Below are positions 19,818-28,136 of a DNA stretch of 64,000 nucleotides, one piece after another (positions within the stretch are counted from its first letter, which is position 1; the number at the start of each line of letters is the position of its first letter). The translations under genes were made by a program, and so were the position numbers. This stretch comes from Pseudomonas sp. M47T1 (GTDB taxonomy: Bacteria; Pseudomonadota; Gammaproteobacteria; Pseudomonadales; Pseudomonadaceae). The notes below the pieces were generated by a model. That model worked only from the letters and a program-made list of their open reading frames with translations, did not search any database and was not told where the DNA came from. Location of the stretch: contig NZ_AJWX01000003.1 of the NCBI RefSeq assembly GCF_000263855.1, positions 310,001 to 374,000 of the forward strand. Reading direction: 5' to 3'.

Positions 19818-20876
19818 ATGACGCAGATTTCCGAACGCCTTCTGGTCCAGGCCCACCTCGACGCCAAGCAGCCCAAGCCGCTGACGCCCGAGCAGGAAGC
19901 CGACTACCGCGCTGCCATCGCTGCCGAGCTCAAGGCTCAGGACGCAGTCTTGGTGGCCCACTTCTATTGTGACCCAGTGATCCAGGCCTTGGCCGAGGAA
20001 ACCGGTGGTTGCGTGTCCGACTCCCTGGAAATGGCCCGCTTCGGCAAGAACCACCCTGCCAAGACCGTGGTGGTGGCCGGCGTGCGCTTCATGGGAGAAA
20101 CCGCGAAAATCCTCACCCCGGAAAAGCGCGTGCTGATGCCCACGCTCGATGCCACCTGCTCGCTGGACCTGGGCTGCCCGGTGGAGGACTTCTCGGCGTT
20201 TTGCGACCAGCACCCGGAGCGCACGGTGGTGGTGTACGCCAATACCTCGGCGGCCGTGAAAGCGCGTGCCGACTGGGTAGTGACCTCCAGCTGCGCGCTG
20301 GAAATCGTCGAAAGCCTGATGGACAACGGCGAGACCATCATCTGGGGGCCCGACAAGCATCTGGGCCGCTACATCCAGAAGCAGACCGGTGCCGACATGC
20401 TCCTGTGGGACGGTTCGTGCATCGTTCACGAAGAGTTCAAGTGGCGTCAGCTGGAAGACATGAAGGCCCTTTACCCGGATGCCGCCATCCTGGTGCACCC
20501 CGAGTCGCCGGAGTCGGTGATTGAGCTGGCCGATGCAGTGGGCTCCACCAGCCAGCTGATTGCCGCTGCCCAGCGCTTGCCGAACAAGACGTTCATCGTC
20601 GCCACCGACCGCGGCATCTTCTACAAGATGCAGCAGTTGTGCCCGGACAAGATCTTCGTCGAGGCGCCTACGGCGGGCAACGGCGCGGCCTGCCGCAGCT
20701 GCGCGCATTGCCCGTGGATGGCCATGAACACCCTGGAGCGCACGCTGACCGCGTTGCGCGAAGGCCGCAACGAGATCATCGTCGACCCGGCGCTGATTCC
20801 CCAGGCCATTCGCCCGCTCAAGCGCATGCTCGACTTCACGCAAGCGGCGCGCATGAAGGTTGCTGGCAACGCCTGA
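19818..20876 (+). CDS. nadA: Quinolinate synthase NadA
   Basis: A 352-residue [4Fe-4S] enzyme that condenses iminoaspartate with dihydroxyacetone phosphate to quinolinate in NAD synthesis. The family motifs are intact: [44 protein letters not shown] and the C-terminal cluster cysteines in [13 protein letters not shown]. Length matches other gamma-proteobacterial NadA. It is apparently monocistronic, since the next gene is convergent. Confidence 0.97.
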   Translation: MTQISERLLVQAHLDAKQPKPLTPEQEADYRAAIAAELKAQDAVLVAHFYCDPVIQALAEETGGCVSDSLEMARFGKNHPAKTVVVAGVRFMGETAKILTPEKRVLMPTLDATCSLDLGCPVEDFSAFCDQHPERTVVVYANTSAAVKARADWVVTSSCALEIVESLMDNGETIIWGPDKHLGRYIQKQTGADMLLWDGSCIVHEEFKWRQLEDMKALYPDAAILVHPESPESVIELADAVGSTSQLIAAAQRLPNKTFIVATDRGIFYKMQQLCPDKIFVEAPTAGNGAACRSCAHCPWMAMNTLERTLTALREGRNEIIVDPALIPQAIRPLKRMLDFTQAARMKVAGNA

Positions 20877-20882
20877 GCCGCT

Positions 20883-22019
20883 TCAGGCCTGGCTGACCAC
20901 GCCCGCCGCCGGTGGTGGGCTGGTCAGGCGCCGGTTCAGGTCCAGCCACTGCCCCAAGGCCAGCATCAGGCCCAACCCCGCCAGGGCCGTGGCAACCTGC
21001 ATGGGCAGGCGATCACCGCCCAGTGCATTGGCCATGTCCGCCAGCGGCGCCAGCAGCACGCTCAGGCAAAACACCTCCAGCGAATAGCGGCCCATCATCG
21101 CCACTTTCTGTACCAGCCAGTGCTGCAGCCATTGGCCCGACGGCACCAGCTTGGCCACGCAATAGGCCATCGCCAGGAAGTGCAGCAGGCGCACCGGCGC
21201 CAGGTCGGTCTTGCTGATGGGGTACAGGCGTTCGGCAATCCATTGCGGCATCAACGCATCGTGCAGCGCCGGCCAGCGCCAGCTCAGCACAATGAACGCG
21301 CTGATACCCACCACCACCGCGCAGGTCATGAACAGCGGCTGCTGGCGCAATGGGCGCAGGTCCTGCACCTGGGGCGCCTGGCTGTGCAACGCCGCTGCGC
21401 CGCCCAGCACGAACAGCGCCTGCCAGGCGTACGGGTTGAAATACCACAGGCCATTGCCGTGGGCCGGAATGTTCCAGCCAAACCACTGGGTCAGCCCGTA
21501 CACCGCCAGCGACAACCCCACGGTATGCACGGTGTGCTTGATCAGCAGGGGCAGCACCAGCGGCAACCCGGCCAGCAGCACGATGTACAACGGCAGCGGG
21601 TCCATCAGGTTGGGCTTGAAACGCAGCAGCAACTCATCCACCAGCGCCTGCTGGGGGTTGAGGATGAAATAGTTGAGGTTCATTTCCTGGATCATGTCGC
21701 GGGTTTCGACATGGCTGTTGGCAACGAAAATGATGCCCATCAGCAGCACCAGCAGGAAGATGTGCACCACGTACAGCACCCAGGCGCGTCGCAGGATGCG
21801 CACCGTGGCAATCAGGTAACCGCTGCGCAGGGCGATCTTGCCGTAGGCCAGCACGGCGGCATAACCGGCCAGGAACACAAAGATCTCGGCGGCATCGCTG
21901 AAGCCCACGTTGCGCGCGGTGAAGTTGGCGAGCGGGTTTTGCGGTATGTGATCCCACAGGATGAAGACCAGCGCCAAGCCACGATAGAAGTCGATGCGGT
22001 GGTCGCGCCGGGTGATCAT
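20883..22019 (-). CDS. OpgC-domain membrane acyltransferase
   Basis: A 378-residue inner-membrane protein of the OpgC family (PF10129), the acyltransferase-3 relatives that add succinyl groups to periplasmic glucans. The conserved N terminus is RRDHRIDFYRGLALVFILWD, with the FRG/DxxRG-like motif and His. About ten membrane helices follow. The start MITRRDHRID at 22019 is chosen; 22 extra upstream residues look non-coding. No glucan synthesis genes (opgGH) lie nearby, so the role is inferred from family only. Confidence 0.85.
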   Translation of the reverse strand: MITRRDHRIDFYRGLALVFILWDHIPQNPLANFTARNVGFSDAAEIFVFLAGYAAVLAYGKIALRSGYLIATVRILRRAWVLYVVHIFLLVLLMGIIFVANSHVETRDMIQEMNLNYFILNPQQALVDELLLRFKPNLMDPLPLYIVLLAGLPLVLPLLIKHTVHTVGLSLAVYGLTQWFGWNIPAHGNGLWYFNPYAWQALFVLGGAAALHSQAPQVQDLRPLRQQPLFMTCAVVVGISAFIVLSWRWPALHDALMPQWIAERLYPISKTDLAPVRLLHFLAMAYCVAKLVPSGQWLQHWLVQKVAMMGRYSLEVFCLSVLLAPLADMANALGGDRLPMQVATALAGLGLMLALGQWLDLNRRLTSPPPAAGVVSQA

Positions 22020-22284
22020 GATGATTGGCCTTGATCGATAAGTGGTTGAATAAGGAGAGGCGCACGGCCTTGCAGGTTCCGTCAAAACCCGGGTGGCCGA
22101 TCAGCGGCGGGGAGGTTGGCGTTTTTTCCGGGTGATTGCAAAAGCCGGGTTATTACTGAATGTCACAAAGGCGTCGCAAAGCGGTGGTTTGCATCACCCA
22201 TTCACTAACCTGATGGTGCATGAGGCTTGCGCCTTCCTTCACTAGACTGGGCCCTACCATTCAAGGAACAACAGGGCATTGGCT

Positions 22285-23100
22285 ATGCACAATCGCATGA
22301 TGATCACTGGCGCAGGTTCGGGCCTGGGCCGCGAAATAGCGCTGCGCTGGGCGCGCGAGGGTTGGCGCCTGGCGTTGTCGGACGTCAACGAGGCCGGCCT
22401 GCAGGAAACCCTGAAACGGGTGCGCGAGGCGGGCGGCGATGGCTTCGTGCAGCGCTGTGATGTGCGCGACTACAGTCAGTTGACGGCCTTGGCCCAAGCG
22501 TGTGAAGAAAAGCTGGGCGGCATCGACGTGATCGTCAACAACGCCGGCGTGGCCTCTGGCGGCTTCTTCAGCGAGTTGCAACTGGAAGACTGGGACTGGC
22601 AGATCGCAATCAACCTGATGGGCGTGGTCAAGGGCTGCAAGGCGTTCCTGCCGTTGCTGGAGAAAAGCAAAGGCAAGATCATCAACATCGCCTCCATGGC
22701 CGCGCTGATGCAAGGCCCGGCCATGAGCAACTACAACGTGGCCAAGGCGGGTGTGGTGGCGCTGTCCGAAAGCCTGCTGGTGGAATTGCGCCAGCAGGAA
22801 GTGGGGGTGCACGTGGTGTGCCCGTCGTTCTTCCAGACCAACCTGCTCGACTCGTTCCGTGGCCCCACGCCGGCCATGAAAGCCCAAGTGGGCAAGCTGC
22901 TGGAAAGCTCGCCCATCAGCGCGGCGGACATTGCCGATTATGTCTACCAGCAGGTGGCCGAGGGCCAGTTCATGATCCTGCCCCACGAGCAGGGGCGCAT
23001 GGCCTGGCAGCTCAAGCAACAGAACCCGCAATTGCTTTACAACGAAATGGCCAGCATGGCGGAAAAAATGCGCGCCAAGGCCCGCCCCAGCGCTGATTGA
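22285..23100 (+). CDS. Short-chain dehydrogenase/reductase
   Basis: A 271-residue classical SDR. The cofactor motif is [10 protein letters not shown] near residue 8 (GxxxGxG), NNAG is at about residue 86, the catalytic Ser is in INIASMAAL and the YxxxK is YNVAKAG. It is NAD(P)-dependent, with unknown substrate. The ATG at 22285 is used; a TTG 6 bases upstream is in frame. It is divergent from the OpgC-like gene across a 265-base gap that holds no other feature I can support. Confidence 0.9.
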   Translation: MHNRMMITGAGSGLGREIALRWAREGWRLALSDVNEAGLQETLKRVREAGGDGFVQRCDVRDYSQLTALAQACEEKLGGIDVIVNNAGVASGGFFSELQLEDWDWQIAINLMGVVKGCKAFLPLLEKSKGKIINIASMAALMQGPAMSNYNVAKAGVVALSESLLVELRQQEVGVHVVCPSFFQTNLLDSFRGPTPAMKAQVGKLLESSPISAADIADYVYQQVAEGQFMILPHEQGRMAWQLKQQNPQLLYNEMASMAEKMRAKARPSAD

Positions 23101-23276
23101 AGCAGGCCCACACTGCCGCTGCCGCCAGGCTACGCGGGGCCCTGGCGTTCACTGAAAGTGTCAGCAAGGCCGCTGGCCTGCACAGCCTGGCGGCCGCGGC
23201 TGCACGCGGCTGCCGCGGCCGTGCTGGCGCCTGGGGCGCAACTCAGGGAAGATCCTGCCTTTTACAGGACGCTCCC

Positions 23277-23609
23277 ATGCTCAATTACCTGTGGTTCTTC
23301 CTCGCGGCGGTGTTCGAGATCGCCGGCTGCTACGCCTTCTACCTGTGGCTGCGCCTGGGCAAGAGCGCCTGGTGGGCGGTGCCTGCGTTGCTCAGCCTGA
23401 CCTGCTTCGCCCTGTTGCTCACCCGCGTCGAAGCGGCGTATGCCGGGCGCGCCTACGCGGCCTACGGCGGGCTCTATATCATCACTTCACTGGCTTGGCT
23501 GGCGGTCGTGGAGCGCGTGCGCCCGGCGGGCAGCGACTGGCTGGGGGCAGTGCTGTGCGTGATTGGCGCCAGCATCATCCTGTGGGGCCCGCGCTTGCAC
23601 AGTTCATAA
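23277..23609 (+). CDS. ynfA: YnfA/UPF0060 family membrane protein
   Basis: A 110-residue protein with four membrane helices, of the UPF0060 family, related to small multidrug resistance pumps. Conserved features include [14 protein letters not shown] at the N terminus and [16 protein letters not shown] in the third helix. The family is poorly characterised; an efflux role is suspected. The longer reading frame beginning at 23097 is rejected because only the part from 23277 matches the family. Confidence 0.92.
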   Translation: MLNYLWFFLAAVFEIAGCYAFYLWLRLGKSAWWAVPALLSLTCFALLLTRVEAAYAGRAYAAYGGLYIITSLAWLAVVERVRPAGSDWLGAVLCVIGASIILWGPRLHSS

Positions 23610-23787
23610 GCATGCAACAGCGTGCAAAACAGTCCGGATTCGTGCAGTCCTACGCTATTTCATCAGACGTTTCTGTAGGGCATTTCGCCAAACTGTGTAG
23701 GGCAATCCTGTTTTGATCCGTAGGTGTTGATAGCGGTCAAGGCGCGGCGCAGTCTCGTGATTCATTCAATGAAACGAGGGCGGGACG

Positions 23788-23997
23788 ATGCTGGTATTGA
23801 CGCGAGGAGTGGGTGAATCCATAGCCATTGGCAACGAAGTCTGGGTGAAGATACTGGAGGTTCGCGGCAACCAGGTGCGCTTTGGCGTTCAGGCGCCCAA
23901 GCACATCGAGATCCATCGCGCCGAAGTGTTCAGGCGCATCATGGCCCAGGCGGCGAAGCAGGCGGCACTGCCACCGGAACCTTGCGAACATCCATAA
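23788..23997 (+). CDS. CsrA/Rsm-family RNA-binding regulator (extra paralogue)
   Basis: A 69-residue CsrA homologue. The RNA-binding residues are kept: L4 and R6 in MLVLTRGVGES and the Arg of IHRAEVF; the core VRGNQVRFGVQAPKHI is typical. Arg7 of many CsrA proteins is Gly here, and the C terminus is extended (PPEPCEHP). Canonical rsmA sits next to alaS and lysC in Pseudomonas, so this is a paralogue. The family binds GGA motifs in 5' leaders and represses translation. GAGG lies 9 bases before the start. It converges on a pair of acyl-carrier-like genes. Confidence 0.9.
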   Translation: MLVLTRGVGESIAIGNEVWVKILEVRGNQVRFGVQAPKHIEIHRAEVFRRIMAQAAKQAALPPEPCEHP

Positions 23998-24029
23998 TCA
24001 CAACCTTCAGCAGTGCCTGTCTGGGGATG

Positions 24030-24278
24030 TCAGTGCCTGTTTATCTCCTGCAGGAATTTCCATAGGTCGTTGGCCGTGACGGCCTGCTCCAGCAGCTTGT
24101 CCTCTTCGCTGGTAAACGCCGTCAGGCCATATTCGTCTTCCAGGCGAGTGATCAGCATCATGATGTCCGCCTTGTCCAACCCCAGCGACTCAAGACTGAC
24201 GTCGTCATGGAAGTCACCGTCGCGCAGGAAATCACTGATGAAGTTGTGCACGGTCTTGCGCATACCGAATCGTGGCAT
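24030..24278 (-). CDS. Acyl-carrier-protein-like protein lacking the Ser attachment site
   Basis: An 82-residue acidic helical protein. SLESLGLDKADIMMLITRLE aligns without gaps to the AcpP region around Ser36 ([20 protein letters not shown]). The serine that carries phosphopantetheine is replaced by Lys36, so it cannot be charged in the usual way. The rest keeps an ACP-like four-helix pattern. It lies 10 bases after the next gene upstream, which has the same peculiarity, so the two probably form an operon. Function unknown. Confidence 0.8.
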   Translation of the reverse strand: MPRFGMRKTVHNFISDFLRDGDFHDDVSLESLGLDKADIMMLITRLEDEYGLTAFTSEEDKLLEQAVTANDLWKFLQEINRH

Positions 24279-24288
24279 GGTCGCTTTC

Positions 24289-24516
24289 CTACGCTGAAGC
24301 GCGGTCGGGGAGCGTCATGCTCTGGATAACGCGGCTCAGGTCGTTGATGGTGCTGACCTGGCGCAATACACGGTCGGGGTCCAGTTGAACGCCGAACAGG
24401 CGTTCCAGGCAGTTAAACAGCTGGGCAAGGTCCAGATGTGGCGCATCGCTTTGCTGCGCGGCCAGTTGTTGCTCGATGGTGCTGTGGATATACAGCTGAA
24501 TGTCTGTTCGGTTCAT
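24289..24516 (-). CDS. Small ACP-like protein, serine also absent
   Basis: A 75-residue protein. Residues 26-63 (PHLDLAQLFNCLERLFGVQL and on to STINDLSRVIQ) follow the ACP helix II-III pattern; the expected serine position is His27. The similarity to ACP is weaker than for its downstream partner and rests on pattern only. The start MNRTDIQLYIH at 24516 is chosen over a longer frame from 24612. It is the first gene of the two-gene minus-strand unit. Confidence 0.68.
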   Translation of the reverse strand: MNRTDIQLYIHSTIEQQLAAQQSDAPHLDLAQLFNCLERLFGVQLDPDRVLRQVSTINDLSRVIQSMTLPDRASA

Positions 24517-24600
24517 GGCAGACCTCGAATGCGTGCGCGCTCCGTTCAGCAATTCGTTTGCGGTACTGTCAGAACAACAGCGGCCTATCCTTATGATGTG

Positions 24601-24629
24601 CCGCATCCTCATGGGGATGCGGCTTTTTT
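24601..24629 (+). terminator. Hairpin with plus-strand T run
   Basis: A stem CCGCATCC/GGATGCGG followed by six T residues on the plus strand. No plus-strand gene ends here. It lies 8 bases beyond the symporter stop, so it may act for that minus-strand gene as a hairpin barrier, or may end an unannotated plus-strand RNA starting in the ACP-like region. Confidence 0.6.
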
Positions 24630-24636
24630 CAACAGA

Positions 24637-26016
24637 TTAGGCCAGTTTGGCGGCCAATGCAGGCCGGCGTGACAGAAGGCTGACAAGCACGAAGCTCACC
24701 AGGCCAACACCCAGGCTGTAGTAGATGGGCGTATTGGCGTCCAGGCCATCCTTGAACATGAATACCAGCGCGGTGATGAACCCAAGGCCCATGCTGCTGA
24801 TGGCCCCTGCGGTGGTGGCCCGTTTCCAGAAGATAGCCCCCATCAATGGGATCAGCATGCCGCCCACCAGCAGGTTGTAGGCCAAGGTCAGGGCGCTGAT
24901 CACGTCAGTCACCACCAAGGCAATACCCAGTACCACAAGGCCGGTCAGCAGGGTGAACAGGCGGTTGATGCCCAGGCTCGATTGTTTGCCGCCGCGCAGC
25001 TTTGGCAGCAGGTCTTCGGTGAGCACGGTGGAGGCGGCCAGCAGGCCGGCACTGGCGGTGGACATCATGGCGGCCAGGGCTGCGGCAATCACCAGGCCGC
25101 GAATGCCGTCAGGCAGGCTGACCTTGACGATCGCGGCGAAGGCGTTGTTGACGTTGTCCAGGTCCGGTAGCAACACGTGGGCGGCCATGCCGATCAGGGC
25201 GCAGGCCAGGCCGTAGAAAATGCAGTAGATACCGGCGGTGGTGCCGGCGTACACGGCTACTTTTTCGTTCTTGGCGGTAAACACCCGTTGCCAGATGTCC
25301 TGGCCAATCAGGATGCCAAAGAAGTAGATCATGAAGTAGGTGATGATGGTGTCCCAGCCGATACTGGTGAAGCTGAAGCTGGACGCCGGCAGCTTGGCCA
25401 CCAGTTGGTCCCAGCCGCCCACACGGTACAGGCAGATGGGCAACAGGATGAACATCAGGCCCACGGTCTTGATCACGAACTGGACGATATCGGTGAGGGT
25501 CAGTGACCACATGCCGCCAATGGTCGAGTACACCACCACCACGCCACCGCCGGCCAGCACCGACAGCCAGAACGGCAGGCCGAACAGCACTTGCAGCACG
25601 GTGCCAATGGCCAGGATGGAGGTCACGCCGATCATCAGCGCGTAGGCCAGCATGATCACAGCGCTGGCCTGTCGGGCCATGGGGTTGTAGCGCTTCTCCA
25701 GCACCTGGGTGACGGTGAAGATCTTCAGTTTCAGCAACGGCTTGGCCAGGAACAGATTCAGGGCGACGATGCCCAGGCCCAGCGCCGCGCATAGCCAGAA
25801 ACCGGAAATGCCGTGCACATAGCCCAACCGCACGGTACCCACGGTGGAAGCACCGCCCAATACCGTGGCGGCCATGGTGCCCATGTACAGCGACGGGCCC
25901 AGGTTGCGACCGGCCACCAGGTAGTCTTCATGGGTTTTTGCCTTGCGCATGCCGTACCAGCCGAGCAGCAACATGCCAGCCGCGTAGATCGCGACAACGA
26001 AAATATCTAAAGCCAT
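24637..26016 (-). CDS. Sodium:solute symporter of the gbu locus
   Basis: A 459-residue SSS-family transporter with about thirteen membrane helices; AGRNLGPSLYMGTMAATVLG at the N terminus and the central GWDTIITYFMIYFFGILIGQ region are typical. In P. aeruginosa the gene order symporter, NCS1-type transporter, small protein, guanidinobutyrase, LysR regulator (PA1418-PA1422) is the same as here, so uptake of 4-guanidinobutyrate or a related compound is likely (inference from synteny). It is separated from the NCS1 gene by a palindromic repeat. Confidence 0.88.
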   Translation of the reverse strand: MALDIFVVAIYAAGMLLLGWYGMRKAKTHEDYLVAGRNLGPSLYMGTMAATVLGGASTVGTVRLGYVHGISGFWLCAALGLGIVALNLFLAKPLLKLKIFTVTQVLEKRYNPMARQASAVIMLAYALMIGVTSILAIGTVLQVLFGLPFWLSVLAGGGVVVVYSTIGGMWSLTLTDIVQFVIKTVGLMFILLPICLYRVGGWDQLVAKLPASSFSFTSIGWDTIITYFMIYFFGILIGQDIWQRVFTAKNEKVAVYAGTTAGIYCIFYGLACALIGMAAHVLLPDLDNVNNAFAAIVKVSLPDGIRGLVIAAALAAMMSTASAGLLAASTVLTEDLLPKLRGGKQSSLGINRLFTLLTGLVVLGIALVVTDVISALTLAYNLLVGGMLIPLMGAIFWKRATTAGAISSMGLGFITALVFMFKDGLDANTPIYYSLGVGLVSFVLVSLLSRRPALAAKLA

Positions 26017-26063
26017 GGGAAAACTTCTCCGCGTTTATTTCTTATAGTTGGAATACCAGTCCC

Positions 26064-26166
26064 GTAGAGCTGCCAGCAGGCTGCGAAGGCGCGCAAAGCG
26101 CGCCAGCGGTCGACATGACATCGCTGAAGGGCCTGCGGACCTTTTCGCAGCCTGACGGCAGCTACG
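26064..26166. repeat. ~100-bp palindromic intergenic repeat, copy 1
   Basis: The ends are inverted: GAGCTGCCAGCAGGCTGCGA on the left and TTCGCAGCCTGACGGCAGC on the right, with an inner palindrome GGCGCGCAAAGCGCGCC and a conserved centre GGTCGACATGACATCGC. The same structure recurs at 42270-42364, where both arms read GCTGCCGCAGGCTGCGAA. It reaches the last codons of the NCS1 gene boundary without entering the coding region. Confidence 0.85.
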
Positions 26167-26168
26167 GG

Positions 26169-27668
26169 TTATGCGGGGGTGGCACCTGCAGCGATCGGCG
26201 CGCTACCGCGCACACCGTTTGGGCCGTAGACCGCGGCCGACTCCGGAACCAGTTTCAGCAACGTCAGGTACACCACGGCCGCCAGGCCCAGGGTTACCGG
26301 CAGGCTGATGTCGATGCCGCCGGCCAGGTTGCCCAGCGGGCCAACGAACTGCCCCGGCAGGTTGACGAAGCACAGGCCCACCAGCGCGCTGGGAATCCAC
26401 GCACCCAGGCCGCGCCAGTTCCAGCCGTGGTGGAACCAGTAGCGCCCACCCTGTTCACCACGGGTGAACACTTGCAGGTCATCGGGGCAGTACCAGCCGC
26501 GACGCATCAGCAGGCCGATCAGCATGATCACCATCCAAGGGGTGGTGCAGGTAATGATCAGCACCACAAAGGTGGACACGCTCTGCACCAGGTTAAAGGC
26601 GAAGCGGCCGATGAAGATGAAGGCAATCGACATCAGGCCGATCAACAAGGTGGCCTGCACCCGCGACAGCAGGCGCGGGAACACGCTGGACATGTCCAGG
26701 CCCGTACCATACAACGAGGTGGTCCCGGTGGACATGCCGCCGATCACTGCCAACAGGCACACTGGCAGGAAGAACCAGCCCGGCGATACCGCCAGCAAGC
26801 CACCCACGTAGTTGTTGTTGGCGATGTAGTCCGGCGCTTGGGTGGCGACGATGGTTGCGGTGGCCAGGCCGAACATCAGCGGCAGCAAGGTGGCCAGCTG
26901 GGCGAAGATCACCGCGCCCATGATGCGTGCCTTGGAGGTGGTGCGCGGAATGTAGCGCGACCAGTCACCCAGGAACGCACCGAACGAGATCGGGTTGCTC
27001 ATGGCCACCAGCGAGGCGCCAATGAACGCGGCCCAGAAGCCGGCCTGGCCATGGGCAACGGTGCCGGCGTAGTTCACGTCGAATGCACCGGCGAAGGCGG
27101 CGATGCCCGACAGGAACAGAAGGCTGGCGGTCCACACGGCGATCTTGTTGACCCACAGCATGAAGCGGAAGCCATAAATGCACACGGCCAGTACCAGCAC
27201 CGCAAACAGGCCGTAGGTCAGGCCCAGGGTCAGGTCGGTTTCCGGCAGCCCGATCAGGCGCTTGGCGCCGCCCACCAGGGCGTCACCCGAGCTCCACACC
27301 GACAGCGAGAAGAACGCGATGGCGGTCAGCAGCGACAGGAACGAGCCGACGATGCGCCCGTGCACACCGAAGTGCGCACCGGAGGACACCGCATTGTTGG
27401 TGCCGTTGATGGCGCCGAACAGCCCCATGGGCGCCAGGATCAGCGCGCCTACCAGGGTGCCCAACAGCACGGCCACCAGGCCGGCCTGGAACGACAGGCC
27501 GAACAGCACCGGAAAGCTGCCCAGCACTGCGGTGGAAAAAGTATTGGCGCCGCCGAAGATCAGGCGGAACAGGTCGAGGGGCTTGGCATTCCTTTCGTGG
27601 TCCGGGATCTGCTCGACCCCGAAGGTTTCTATCTGGCTGATGCTGTTCGTGCTGTTGTTATTGTTCAT
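26169..27668 (-). CDS. NCS1/CodB-family permease of the gbu locus
   Basis: A 499-residue cytosine-permease-like protein (nucleobase:cation symporter 1) with about twelve membrane helices. Typical stretches are FGGANTFSTAVLGSFPVLFG, SNPISFGAFLGDWSRYIPR and NWRGLGAWIPSALVG. It occupies the position of PA1419 in the P. aeruginosa guanidinobutyrate locus. The substrate is not proved; a guanidino compound is inferred from gbuA next door. The N terminus is unusual in having a run of Asn (MNNNNSTN). Confidence 0.88.
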   Translation of the reverse strand: MNNNNSTNSISQIETFGVEQIPDHERNAKPLDLFRLIFGGANTFSTAVLGSFPVLFGLSFQAGLVAVLLGTLVGALILAPMGLFGAINGTNNAVSSGAHFGVHGRIVGSFLSLLTAIAFFSLSVWSSGDALVGGAKRLIGLPETDLTLGLTYGLFAVLVLAVCIYGFRFMLWVNKIAVWTASLLFLSGIAAFAGAFDVNYAGTVAHGQAGFWAAFIGASLVAMSNPISFGAFLGDWSRYIPRTTSKARIMGAVIFAQLATLLPLMFGLATATIVATQAPDYIANNNYVGGLLAVSPGWFFLPVCLLAVIGGMSTGTTSLYGTGLDMSSVFPRLLSRVQATLLIGLMSIAFIFIGRFAFNLVQSVSTFVVLIITCTTPWMVIMLIGLLMRRGWYCPDDLQVFTRGEQGGRYWFHHGWNWRGLGAWIPSALVGLCFVNLPGQFVGPLGNLAGGIDISLPVTLGLAAVVYLTLLKLVPESAAVYGPNGVRGSAPIAAGATPA

Positions 27669-27718
27669 GATCTGCTCCGATCATTGCGTGGCGCCCGTCT
27701 TCGCGGGCGGCGCGGCGG

Positions 27719-28132
27719 CTAAGGGGAGGGCAGTGTCGAGGGTGCGGCGGATAAGTGTTCGTGGCAGGCCAGCCAATGGCCTTCTTGTTGTTGGCGAAAC
27801 ACAATGGTTTCGCGCTCCTGGCTAAAGCACATCTCCCCTTGCATGCGCAGCTGTGTCGCCACGTCATGCATGAATATCGCCACGTCACCTTGCAGGCTGA
27901 CGCACGCGTTGCTTGAAGTGCATTCGATCACTTCGAAGCCATCCTCGCGCCGCCAGCCGTCCCACACCTCACGATAGGCATCGCGGGACAGCAACGGTTG
28001 CGCAAGGGTGTAGAACACAAAGCTGGCGTCGGCCGTGAAGGCGCCGAAATAGGCCTCACGGTCGTTGCTGGCAAAGGCGGTGACCAGGTCGCGGGCAGCT
28101 TGAAGTACTTGTTGTTCTGCGCTCATGGTCAT
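27719..28132 (-). CDS. NTF2/SnoaL-like small protein
   Basis: A 137-residue protein with a nuclear-transport-factor-2-like pattern (YybH/SnoaL type): an N-terminal helix (LQAARDLVTAFASNDREAYFG), then strands including FMHDVATQLRMQGEMCFSQE and a C-terminal GHWLACHEHLS. It lies between gbuA and the NCS1 gene, where P. aeruginosa also has a small protein of unknown role. Start MTMSAEQQ with GAGG 5 bases upstream; the start is 4 bases after the gbuA stop. Function unknown; a binding or isomerase role for a guanidino compound is possible. Confidence 0.82.
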   Translation of the reverse strand: MTMSAEQQVLQAARDLVTAFASNDREAYFGAFTADASFVFYTLAQPLLSRDAYREVWDGWRREDGFEVIECTSSNACVSLQGDVAIFMHDVATQLRMQGEMCFSQERETIVFRQQQEGHWLACHEHLSAAPSTLPSP

Positions 28133-28136
28133 GTCC

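Noticed and set aside
25938..27722. 594-residue plus-strand frame across the NCS1 permease gene
   Set aside because: Antisense to a clear transporter; the composition (Gly, His, Gln, Arg) is that of a shadow frame.
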